This document shows, in pieces, positions 56,181 through 64,000 of a stretch of DNA of 64,000 nucleotides. The translations under genes and the position numbers were made by a program. The stretch is from Novosphingobium marinum (GTDB lineage: Bacteria > Pseudomonadota > Alphaproteobacteria > Sphingomonadales > Sphingomonadaceae), in the NCBI RefSeq assembly GCF_013408095.1, contig NZ_JACBZF010000004.1, forward strand, positions 186,001-250,000. Direction: 5' to 3'. The stretch's first letter is position 1. Each line of letters opens with the position of its first letter. Below the pieces are notes generated by a model. The model was not told the origin of the DNA and searched no databases. It saw only the letters and a list, made by a program, of their open reading frames with translations.

Positions 56181-57278
56181 ATGGCGATGCAGGAAACCTT
56201 GACCCGCGCACAGGGCACGAACGAACCGACGATCGCTCGGCCGGCCGCGAACCGCGTCGCGATCGAGGACGACAAGGCCATGCTGCGCGCAGCCGTCGAA
56301 CTTACCCGCGACATTTCGGACGCGCGGCCCGCGATCTACTGGCCCGACATGCTCGGCTCGGCCTTCGTCGGCTATGCCGCGCTCGCAGGGGCGATCCTTG
56401 CAGAGGGAGCTGCGCTGACAGTCGTTTTCGCCGTGGTAGCCGTGCTCGCGCTGTACCGCGCCCTGCTGTTCATTCACGAACTGACGCACATCCATCGCGA
56501 TGCGCTTCCCGGCTTCCGGTTCGCCTGGAACCTGCTCGTCGGGATCCCGCTCCTGACGCCCTCCTTCATGTACGAGAACGTGCATACGCTGCATCACGCG
56601 CGCACGCGCTACGGGACGCGGGAAGACCCGGAGTACCTCCCGCTCGCGCTGATGAAGTGGTGGTCGCTGCCGCTGTTCCTGGTGACGGCAATCCTCCTGC
56701 CGGTGGCGCTGCTGGTCCGCTCCGCCGTCCTCGTGCCGCTAGGAATCGTGCTGCCGCCTGTTCGCAGGCTGGTCTGGGAGCGGGCATCGGCGCTGGCGAT
56801 CAATCCCGCCTTCCGCCGCCGCCTTCCGACAGGCGATTTCGGGCGAATGGTCTTCTGGCAGGAACTGGGGACGACGCTGTGGTCGTTCGCGCTCGTCGCC
56901 AGCATCTTCGTGATCGGCTGGATGCCGCTGGCCATCGCCTTCGGCATCATTTCCGCCGTCGCCGTGCTCAACCAGCTGCGCACTCTCGTTGCGCACCTGT
57001 GGGAGAACGAGGGCGAAGCGATGACGGTGACGGCCCAGTACCTCGATTCGGTCAACGTGCCCCCGCCCGGCGTGCTGCCTTTCCTGTGGGCGCCCGTCGG
57101 CCTTCGTTACCACGCGCTGCACCACCTGCTGCCCAGCATGCCCTATCATTCGCTGGGCGAGGCGCATCGCCGGCTTTCGGCGCACCTCGGCATGGAGACG
57201 ACTTACGCGCGGGCAAGCCATCCAGGGCTGCTCCACCTGATCGGGAGGATCGCGCGCAGCACGATGCGCCCTCGCTGA
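56181..57278 (+). CDS. Membrane fatty acid desaturase
   Basis: The 365-residue protein has four or more hydrophobic segments and the three histidine boxes of membrane diiron desaturases: FIHELTHIHRD near residue 98, ENVHTLHHART near 135 and YHALHHLLPSMPYHSLGEAH near 310. It should insert a double bond into acyl chains or act on a related lipid or carotenoid. The start MAMQETLTRA is preferred because the 33 upstream in-frame residues look non-coding. The stop lies 6 nt from the converging lptG stop. Confidence 0.85.
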   Translation: MAMQETLTRAQGTNEPTIARPAANRVAIEDDKAMLRAAVELTRDISDARPAIYWPDMLGSAFVGYAALAGAILAEGAALTVVFAVVAVLALYRALLFIHELTHIHRDALPGFRFAWNLLVGIPLLTPSFMYENVHTLHHARTRYGTREDPEYLPLALMKWWSLPLFLVTAILLPVALLVRSAVLVPLGIVLPPVRRLVWERASALAINPAFRRRLPTGDFGRMVFWQELGTTLWSFALVASIFVIGWMPLAIAFGIISAVAVLNQLRTLVAHLWENEGEAMTVTAQYLDSVNVPPPGVLPFLWAPVGLRYHALHHLLPSMPYHSLGEAHRRLSAHLGMETTYARASHPGLLHLIGRIARSTMRPR

Positions 57279-57284
57279 GCGACC

Positions 57285-58382
57285 TTATTCCTCGGTCCGC
57301 ACGAGCACGGTCTCGCCGACCAGCGCGAACAGCAGGAACGGCGCCCAGGCCGCGATGAGTGGAGGGTATCCGCCGAAGTTGCCCATGGCGAGCGCGGCGT
57401 TGTCGACGACGAAATAGGCGAAGCCGAGCGCCATGCCGATGATCGCGCGAACGAGCAGCTGTCCCGATCGCGCCAGCCCGAAAGCGGCGATCGCTCCCAG
57501 CAGAGGCATGAGCATGGCCGAGAGCGGCCCGGAGATCTTGTGCCACCATGCCGCTTCGAGCTGCGTCGTGCGGCGACCGGCGGCCTGCAACGCCTCGATC
57601 GAGCGCGACAGTTCCATCAGGTTCTGCGAATCGGCATCGACCGAGCTGATCGCGATCTGCGAGGGCTCTACGTCCTCTGCAAGCACCAGAGTGCCGGCCT
57701 CGCGCGTGGTGGTCTCGCGCACGTCGAAGGCGGTCGCGTTGTCGAGCCGCCAGCCGGGATTGGCGAAGGTCGCCGAATCGGCACGAATCTGCTCGACGAT
57801 CGTTCCGCCGGCGTCGCGGCGATAGTAGGTGACGCCCTGCATGCGCATCGCGTTGCCGCTCCCGGACAGGGATGCGGCCAGCATGATGTTGCCCCCGTCG
57901 CGCAAGTAGACGTTGCTCCGCACGCCCGAATCCTCGGGCACGGGTCCGTAGTCGACCGCCTGCCACGCGTCGAGGGTGGCGGTGGCACGCGTCACGATCC
58001 TTTCGTTGAAGACGAAGCTGGCGAGCGAGACCAGCGCCGCCGTGAGCAGCAGCGGCGCGAGCACCTGGTGCGCGGACAGCCCCGCCGCCTTCATCGAGAT
58101 GACCTCGCTGTTCTGGTTGAGCGTCGCCAGCGTGATAATCGTTGCCAGCAGCACCGAGTAGGGCAGGAATCGGGCGACGAGCTGCGGCACGCGCAGGCCG
58201 GCATACGTCCACAGCTGCGCATCGCCGTTGCCTTCTGCGGCAAGGATCTTGCCGCTCTCGCCCAGCAGGTCGAGCATCATGAGGATCAGCACGAGCATCA
58301 CCAGCACCGCCAGGATGCGGGTGATGAAAAGGCGCGCCAGATAGAACGTCAGTGTCTTCGACGGGAAGAATTCGAGGTGCAT
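57285..58382 (-). CDS. lptG: LPS export ABC transporter permease LptG
   Basis: Partner of LptF in the LptB2FG machine that extracts LPS from the inner membrane. The 365-residue protein is a YjgP/YjgQ family member: LARLFITRILAVLVMLVLILMMLDLL (first membrane helix), TLNQNSEVISMKAAGLSAHQVLAPL (coupling helix), a long periplasmic beta-jellyroll region (about 120-260) and four further C-terminal membrane helices with MALGFAYFVVDN. It follows lptF by 14 nt. lptB is not in the window. Confidence 0.93.
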   Translation of the reverse strand: MHLEFFPSKTLTFYLARLFITRILAVLVMLVLILMMLDLLGESGKILAAEGNGDAQLWTYAGLRVPQLVARFLPYSVLLATIITLATLNQNSEVISMKAAGLSAHQVLAPLLLTAALVSLASFVFNERIVTRATATLDAWQAVDYGPVPEDSGVRSNVYLRDGGNIMLAASLSGSGNAMRMQGVTYYRRDAGGTIVEQIRADSATFANPGWRLDNATAFDVRETTTREAGTLVLAEDVEPSQIAISSVDADSQNLMELSRSIEALQAAGRRTTQLEAAWWHKISGPLSAMLMPLLGAIAAFGLARSGQLLVRAIIGMALGFAYFVVDNAALAMGNFGGYPPLIAAWAPFLLFALVGETVLVRTEE

Positions 58383-58396
58383 GCGCGTCCTTCAGC

Positions 58397-59617
58397 TCAC
58401 GCGGGTTGCGGATCGGGCAGGCCCGGCACGCGATGGCGCTTGAGCAGCTTCTTGACGCGCTTGGCGACGTCGGCGGCGAATTTCTCGAGCCAGCCGATCG
58501 CCTGACCGCCGGGCACGTAGGCGACACGATAGTACATCCACAGGATCAGCGCTGCGAAGACGAAGAACGGCCCCCACAGCGCCACGATCGGGTTGATCAG
58601 TCCCAGCGCCGCCACGGCTTCGCCGTACTGGTTTATCTTGTGATAGGCGACGACGAGCACGATCGAGACGAACAGCCCCAGCGCGGACGTCGATCGCTTG
58701 GGCGGAATGGCAAGCGCCACCGCAAGCAGCGGGAGCAGCAGCATCATGACCACTTCGACCATGCGGTAATTGAAGGCCGCCTGGCTGGACACGCGCGCCT
58801 CCTCCGGAGCTGCCGGGCTCCAGCCGATCCTGAGCAGTTCGGGCAGGATGTATTCGCGATCCTTGCCTCCGCGTTCGCGAAAGCGTTCGATCGTGGGCAG
58901 GTCGATGGGAAGGTCGTGACGCGTGAAGCTGAGGACCCGCGGATCGCCGCCGGTCGTGTCCTGGACGATCTGCCCGTCGAGCAGGCGCAGGATGATCGTG
59001 TCGGGTGAACCCTCCAGCGCCAGGAACTGCCCTTCGCGCGCCGAAATGGAAAGCACCTGACCCTTGTCGTTCGCAACGCGCGCGAAGATTCCGATGAGGC
59101 GCGAGCCCCCTTCGCGGCTCTCCTCGATCCGGAGGCCCATGCGGTCCTGCAGCGTGGTGAACTCGCCGACCTTGATCGACGCGCCGAGGGCACCGGACCG
59201 GAGTTCGAACTGGAGCTGCTCGTAATAGTACCGCGAAAGCGGCTGCATGTAGCCGACGATCGCGAAATTGAGAGCCGCCAGCAGCACCGTGATGATGAAC
59301 GGCACGCGCAGGAGCCGGGTGTAGCTGAGCCCCACGGCGCGCATCACGTCGAGCTCGCTCGACGTCGCCAGCTTGCGGAAGGCGATAAGGATGCCGAGCA
59401 TCAGGCCAAGGGGGATGGCGAGGCTGGCGTATTCGGGCAGCAGGTTCGCCAGCATCTTGAAAACGACGCCGATCGGCCCGCCCTCGGTCGCCACGAAGTC
59501 GAAGAGGCGGAGCATCTTGTCGAGAATGAGCAGCGATGCCGCGATCACGAACACGCCCAGCATCGGCATGAGCACCAGCCGGAAAATGTAGCGGTCGATG
59601 GCGGTAAGGAATTTCAA
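58397..59617 (-). CDS. lptF: LPS export ABC transporter permease LptF
   Basis: The 406-residue protein belongs to the YjgP/YjgQ family: AIDRYIFRLVLMPMLGVFVIA at the start, LATSSELDVMRAVGLSYTRLLR (coupling helix), a periplasmic region (about 110-270) with LSISAREGQFLAL and DGQIVQ, and C-terminal helices. It forms LptB2FG with the downstream LptG. The start codon is a TTG at 59617; no ATG fits the family N-terminus (KFLTAIDRYIF). The pair makes a two-gene operon. Confidence 0.93.
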   Translation of the reverse strand: MKFLTAIDRYIFRLVLMPMLGVFVIAASLLILDKMLRLFDFVATEGGPIGVVFKMLANLLPEYASLAIPLGLMLGILIAFRKLATSSELDVMRAVGLSYTRLLRVPFIITVLLAALNFAIVGYMQPLSRYYYEQLQFELRSGALGASIKVGEFTTLQDRMGLRIEESREGGSRLIGIFARVANDKGQVLSISAREGQFLALEGSPDTIILRLLDGQIVQDTTGGDPRVLSFTRHDLPIDLPTIERFRERGGKDREYILPELLRIGWSPAAPEEARVSSQAAFNYRMVEVVMMLLLPLLAVALAIPPKRSTSALGLFVSIVLVVAYHKINQYGEAVAALGLINPIVALWGPFFVFAALILWMYYRVAYVPGGQAIGWLEKFAADVAKRVKKLLKRHRVPGLPDPQPA

Positions 59618-59768
59618 GCGGCCTGCCTGCTCGTAGCGGTCGTGCGATCCGGTTCGGCCGGACCTTCAACGCCGCCTTATCCCGCCCGAACCCCTGTGGG
59701 CAAGCCTAGGACGTGAAACGTGACGTTCGCCAGGTCGGCGCTTCGCCGCCGGAAAGGCACCGTGCGGA

Positions 59769-60155
59769 TCAGGCCTTCTCCAGAGTGCACTGCAGCGGAT
59801 GCTGGTTCTGCCGGGCGAAATCCATCACCTGATTCACCTTGGTCTCGGCTATTTCGTAGGGAAAGATGCCGCACACGCCCACACCCTTCTGGTGCACGTG
59901 GAGCATCACTCGTGTCGCCTGCTCGAGATCCATGTTGAAGAACCGCTTCAGGACCATCACGACGAATTCCATCGGTGTGTAATCGTCGTTGAGCATCAGC
60001 ACCTTGAACTGGCTGGGCTTCTTCGGTTTCGCACGCGCCTTGGTAGCGATGCCGACCTGGCCCTGCCCGTCGTCTCCGTCACCCGGTCCCTCGCCTTCGC
60101 CCGCGTTGCGGACGGCGCGAAGCAGGGAATCATCAACGTTGCCGGTTGCTAGCAT
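59769..60155 (-). CDS. clpS: ATP-dependent Clp protease adaptor ClpS
   Basis: Delivers N-degron proteins to ClpA. The 128-residue protein has a disordered charged N-terminus (to about residue 45) and a ClpS core: [22 protein letters not shown] with the N-degron-binding Asn and Asp residues, [19 protein letters not shown] and [11 protein letters not shown] at the end. The start is the ATG at 60155; the in-frame extension above it is not conserved. clpA is not adjacent. Confidence 0.95.
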   Translation of the reverse strand: MLATGNVDDSLLRAVRNAGEGEGPGDGDDGQGQVGIATKARAKPKKPSQFKVLMLNDDYTPMEFVVMVLKRFFNMDLEQATRVMLHVHQKGVGVCGIFPYEIAETKVNQVMDFARQNQHPLQCTLEKA

Positions 60156-60224
60156 GTAACAAGAATATCGCATTGCGGGGGCACAGGACAAGCCGCTGGG
60201 GCTTCCAGCGGGCTCTAACGACGA

Positions 60225-60255
60225 ACGGGCCGGACGGCAATGCCGCCCGGCCCGT
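60225..60255 (-). terminator. Terminator hairpin after the phasin gene
   Basis: ACGGGCCGG and CCGGCCCGT (60225-60233, 60247-60255) form a 9-bp stem, extended after one A-C mismatch by CGGC with GCCG around a 3-nt loop. It lies 50 nt downstream of the phasin stop on the minus strand, followed by TTCGTCGTT. Confidence 0.6.
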
Positions 60256-60304
60256 GCTTGTCTGCCGGTCGCCGCAGTCATGGACGCGGCGACTATCGGG
60301 CGTT

Positions 60305-61162
60305 TCAGGCCGCGGTGCGGACCTTCTCGACCGCGAGGCTGACGCGGCTGGAGATCGGCGCCATGGTCTCGTTGACGAGCTTGAGCATCGCTTCGCTGTT
60401 GGCCGAGCTATAGGCAACGGCCTGGTCGAAGTTGCGCTTCATGATGTCGCTCTGGATCTTCATGAAGTCGGAGGGAGTCTTGGCCGAAGCCATTTCCTTG
60501 ACGTCCGAGCTCATCGTTTCGAAAGCGGTGCGGCTTTCGGCGACGAGGTTGGTGCCCATGTCCTGCATGCCGGCGGCGAAGATCTTGCCCGATTCGACCA
60601 TGGCTTCGACGTTGCCCTTGGCAAACTCGGTGTAGTCGCCGAGCATCGCGCTGCTCTTCTCGAAAGCTTCCTGCGCCTTCGACTGGGCTTCGGTCATGAC
60701 TTTGCTCATGTTTTCGGAAAACTGCGGTGCCATCTGCATAGTGGTATCCTTAAGCGTGAAGTTGAACGGGGTTTTCGATGCGGTAACGGACTTCGGTGCC
60801 GGGGCCGTACTCTTGGCCGGCTCGACCTTCTTCTGAGGCGCGGGCGCGGCAGCGGGCTTTTCCGCAGCAACCGGTTTCGCGCTGGCCGCCGGCTTCGCAG
60901 CCGGGGTTTTCCTGGCCGGCTTGGCCGGAGCCTTGCGAGGCTTCGCAGCCTTCGGCGCCGCTTTGGCGCGGGCCGCGGGCTTCGCGGGAGCCTTGGCCGC
61001 CGCCTTCTTGGCAGCAGGCTTGGCCGCTGCCTTGGCAGGCTCGGCAGGCTTCGCTTCCGGCTCGGCCGTCTTCTCGACCGGCGTATCGGATGCAGCTTCC
61101 GAAGCTGCAGCGTATGCCTTCTCTGCCGAAGCTTCGGCCTTGTTGTCGTCTTTCTCGGCCAT
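60305..61162 (-). CDS. Phasin with histone-H1-like Lys/Ala/Pro-rich N-terminal region
   Basis: PHA-granule surface protein. The 285-residue product has a short acidic start ([19 protein letters not shown]), then a strongly basic Ala/Pro/Lys-rich stretch (about residues 40-130, repeats such as [18 protein letters not shown]), and a C-terminal phasin domain (about 150-275: [48 protein letters not shown]). The basic region resembles the DNA-binding tail of PhaF but is at the N-terminus. It lies 167 nt downstream of phaC, with its own promoter and operator pair in the gap. Confidence 0.88.
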   Translation of the reverse strand: MAEKDDNKAEASAEKAYAAASEAASDTPVEKTAEPEAKPAEPAKAAAKPAAKKAAAKAPAKPAARAKAAPKAAKPRKAPAKPARKTPAAKPAASAKPVAAEKPAAAPAPQKKVEPAKSTAPAPKSVTASKTPFNFTLKDTTMQMAPQFSENMSKVMTEAQSKAQEAFEKSSAMLGDYTEFAKGNVEAMVESGKIFAAGMQDMGTNLVAESRTAFETMSSDVKEMASAKTPSDFMKIQSDIMKRNFDQAVAYSSANSEAMLKLVNETMAPISSRVSLAVEKVRTAA

Positions 61163-61226
61163 TCCCGAATGCCCTTTCGAAACTGCTTGAGCGTCAAGGG
61201 GCGAAAACACGTCTCACCCCGTATGC

Positions 61227-61283
61227 TGCAGTGCAATATAAGGCATGCCGGATGCGGGGTCAACCACTTTTTGTGCAGTGCAA
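61227..61283 (-). promoter_or_regulatory. Phasin promoter flanked by two TGCA-N-TGCA operators
   Basis: On the minus strand TTGACC (61258-61263) and TATATT (61235-61240) are 17 nt apart, a strong promoter. TTGCACTGCA occurs twice: once overlapping the -10 box (61227-61236) and once just upstream of the -35 box (61274-61283), 47 bp apart. A repressor bound at both sites would enclose the promoter. The core TGCA-N-TGCA matches the palindrome in the phaZ promoter and resembles reported PhaR sites. Confidence 0.75.
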
Positions 61284-61329
61284 CAAAAGTGAAAAAGAAG
61301 CCACGCCGCAGTCGCGGGAATAGAGGTCC

Positions 61330-63219
61330 TCAGCGCGTCTTGACGTAGCGCCCCGGAGCGTCCTCGACCACCTTGTCGCCGCGCCCGCCAGGCTTGCGCT
61401 TGCCCCTGGCGTTCACTTCCGCCGGATCGTGGTCGCGCAGCCATGCCTCCCAGTGCGGCCACCAGCTGCCGGGATACTCGGTAGCGCCGGCGATGAAGTC
61501 GTCGAGCGAATCCGGGTTCGCGTCATTGACCCAGTACTGGTATTTCCCGGCGGCGGGCGGATTGACCACTCCCGCGATATGGCCGGACCCGGCCAGCAGG
61601 AAGGTCCACGGGCCGGAGAGGTACCGTGTCAGCTTCCACACGCTTTCGACCGGCGCGATATGGTCCTCGCGCCCGGCCTGGATGTAGCATGGCGTCTCGA
61701 TCCGCCTGAGGTCGAGCGGCACGCCGCAGGCCTTCAGCGAATCGGGCACGACGAGCCGGTTGTCGCGGTAGAGATCGCGCAGGTACCTGCGGTGCCACTT
61801 GGCGGGCAGGTTGGTGACGTCGCCGTTCCAGTGCAGCAGGTCGAACGCGGTGGGCTCCTCGCCCATCAGGTAGTTCTTCGAGACGTAGTTCCAGAGAAGC
61901 TCGTTGCCGCGAAGCAGGTTGAACGTCGCGGCAAGATAGCGACCGTCGACGTAGCCGTCCTGCGCGAGCTGGCCGATCACTTCGATCGAGGCGTCGTCCA
62001 CGAAGTTCTTGAGGTCGCCGGCATGCTCGAAATCGACCTGCGCGGTGAAGAAGGTCGCGCTCCTGACCTTGTCCGCCTCGCCCTTGCGGGCAAGGACGGC
62101 CAGAGTCGCGGCGAGCGTGGTTCCCGCCACGCAATAGCCGATCGTGTGCGCGGAGGGGACCTTCAGGCGTTCGCAGACCTTGTCGATCGCCTCGATCTGG
62201 GCGGCGATGTAATCGTCCCATTCGAGGTCCGCCATGCTCGCATCCGCCGACTTCCAGGAGACCATGAAAACGGTCAGCCCCTGATCGACGGCCCATTTGA
62301 CGAAGCTTTTCCTGGGGACGAGATCGAGGATGTAGAACCGGTTGATCCACGGCGGAAAGATGACGAGCGGCGCCTCGAGCACCTTCTCCGTCGTCGGCGC
62401 GTACTGGATGAGCTGGAACAGCGGCGTCTCGTAAACCACCTTGCCGGGGGTCGCGGCGAGGTCCTTGCCCAGTTCGAAGGCCCTGGGATCCGAATGCGTC
62501 AGCTGGCCGCGCGTCAGGTCCGAAAGCAGGTTTTCAAGGCCCTTGACCAAGCTTTCGCCCTTCGTCTCGCGCACCCGCTCGAGGGCCACGGGATTGGTCA
62601 GCGGGAAGTTCGACGGGCTCAGCGCATCGAGCAGCATGCGTGTCGCGAAGACCATCTGCCGCTTCCTGGCAGGTTCGATCCCGTCGAGGTTCTCGGCGAT
62701 CTGCTCGATGTTCTCGCTCAGCATCAGGTAAGCCTGGTGGACAATCGCGAAGAACGGATTTTCGCTCCAGCGCGGGTCCGAAAAGCGACGGTCCTTGCGC
62801 GGCAGCTCGGGCGCTTCGCCCCCCTTCTCCTCGGCGCGCGGGCCGATGCCGTACTGGCCGAGCACGGTCTCGAACAGCGCGAGCCCGTCCTCCCAGAGCT
62901 TCTTCTGCGTGTCGGGGTCGGACAGCGGCATCTGGCCGTACCAGCTGCTGTAGGTCGCGAACCATTTCGCCGGATCGGCATAGGGCGTCGGAGCCGCGCC
63001 GACCTTGCGCGCCTGCTCGGACTGGAAATCGATCAGCAGCTTCTGGAGCTTCTTGCCGGCCTCCGCCCACTGCGCGGCGTCGTCGGTATCCGGGACCGGG
63101 ATTTCCGTGCCGGGCAGCAGCGCTTCCATCATCTGCCTCGTCGCATCCGACTGGCTCTTCAAGAGCCCCGTGAAAGCGTCGATCACCTCGTCGGGCTGCT
63201 GCTTGGGACGGTCTGCCAT
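61330..63219 (-). CDS. phaC: Class I polyhydroxyalkanoate synthase
   Basis: Polymerises hydroxyacyl-CoA into PHA on granules. The 629-residue protein has the PhaC N-terminal region (SENPFFAIVHQAYLML) and alpha/beta-hydrolase core with the nucleophile motif HTIGYCVAGTT (Cys363), the catalytic Asp519 in AGREDHIAP and His547 in AGSGHIAGVVNPP. FPPWINRFYILDL is also typical. The length and domain order fit class I (single-subunit) synthases. The C-terminus ends in a short basic tail. Downstream on the same strand lies the phasin gene. phaA and phaB are not in the window. Confidence 0.95.
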   Translation of the reverse strand: MADRPKQQPDEVIDAFTGLLKSQSDATRQMMEALLPGTEIPVPDTDDAAQWAEAGKKLQKLLIDFQSEQARKVGAAPTPYADPAKWFATYSSWYGQMPLSDPDTQKKLWEDGLALFETVLGQYGIGPRAEEKGGEAPELPRKDRRFSDPRWSENPFFAIVHQAYLMLSENIEQIAENLDGIEPARKRQMVFATRMLLDALSPSNFPLTNPVALERVRETKGESLVKGLENLLSDLTRGQLTHSDPRAFELGKDLAATPGKVVYETPLFQLIQYAPTTEKVLEAPLVIFPPWINRFYILDLVPRKSFVKWAVDQGLTVFMVSWKSADASMADLEWDDYIAAQIEAIDKVCERLKVPSAHTIGYCVAGTTLAATLAVLARKGEADKVRSATFFTAQVDFEHAGDLKNFVDDASIEVIGQLAQDGYVDGRYLAATFNLLRGNELLWNYVSKNYLMGEEPTAFDLLHWNGDVTNLPAKWHRRYLRDLYRDNRLVVPDSLKACGVPLDLRRIETPCYIQAGREDHIAPVESVWKLTRYLSGPWTFLLAGSGHIAGVVNPPAAGKYQYWVNDANPDSLDDFIAGATEYPGSWWPHWEAWLRDHDPAEVNARGKRKPGGRGDKVVEDAPGRYVKTR

Positions 63220-63389
63220 GTCGCTACATCTCCTAAGGCCCGATCGCGATCGCCGTACGGGCGGGCTGCGCGGCCTCGTGCTCGGCGGGCATCCTAGACC
63301 CGCACATCGCCCGTTTGCCAGACTCTCTTTATCGATTACAGGGGGCGCCGTGCGGCAATCTGGCCGCGCAACAGCAATGTCGAGAGGTC

Positions 63390-64000
<611 letters not shown>

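Overview
The window is a compact, GC-rich chromosomal segment of an alphaproteobacterium, most likely order Sphingomonadales (Erythrobacteraceae or a close relative). The main reasons are an Entner-Doudoroff operon in the order zwf-edd-glk-eda (Zymomonas, another sphingomonad, has zwf-edd-glk), paired DUF465/DUF1465 genes beside ptsP, a RibA with a degenerate RibB-like N-terminus, and a complete PHA storage set. This placement is an inference from gene content. I see no tRNA, rRNA, CRISPR array, insertion sequence, prophage or attachment site. Genes are often joined by 4-nt start/stop overlaps and several convergent pairs touch or overlap.

Layout. (1) About 1-7.8 kb, minus strand: a phosphate-starvation block read phoR - phosphate porin - pstS - pstC - pstA - pstB - phoU - phoB (phoB runs off the left edge), with Pho boxes before the porin and before pstS. 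(2) 8.0-15.7 kb, plus strand: the Entner-Doudoroff operon zwf-edd-glk-eda, closed by a divergent PEP-carboxylase-like gene. (3) 15.8-29.9 kb: an L,D-transpeptidase, tilS, cpoB-like and rodZ-like genes, ptsP, small DUF465 proteins, DUF1465, glpK, an MBL-fold hydrolase, DUF4230, nadA and DUF2254. (4) 29.9-34.4 kb: a serralysin-type secreted protease, terC with an elaborate leader carrying a small DUF465-like ORF and a terminator, and a secreted beta-helix protein. (5) 34.4-44 kb, minus strand: GNAT-ribA-xth, a candidate small RNA, lolA, rpmG, uppP-ppk2, an M13 metallopeptidase and an MsbA-like ABC exporter. (6) 44-50.9 kb: PHA depolymerase, a Tat-exported L,D-transpeptidase-like protein, a MobA-like nucleotidyltransferase, an orphan DUF4123-PAAR pair, algH, a TonB receptor and an orphan 2Fe-2S subunit. 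(7) 50.9-61 kb: arsC-like, a methyltransferase, lipB plus a small lipoprotein, a CitE-like lyase, a desaturase, lptF/lptG and clpS. (8) 60.3-64 kb: phasin, PHA synthase and a truncated class I aminotransferase.

How the parts fit. Phosphate uptake (Pho regulon), polyphosphate use (ppk2) and carbon storage (phaC, phasin, phaZ) are all present, next to sugar breakdown by the ED route. A TGCA-N-TGCA motif lies in the promoter of phaZ (44 kb) and twice around the phasin promoter (61 kb), which predicts one shared regulator of PHA genes, probably PhaR. The most unusual items are this shared operator, a candidate sRNA with C-rich loops between xth and lolA, the terC leader, the PEPC-like protein with altered active-site motifs, and the effectorless PAAR/DUF4123 pair.
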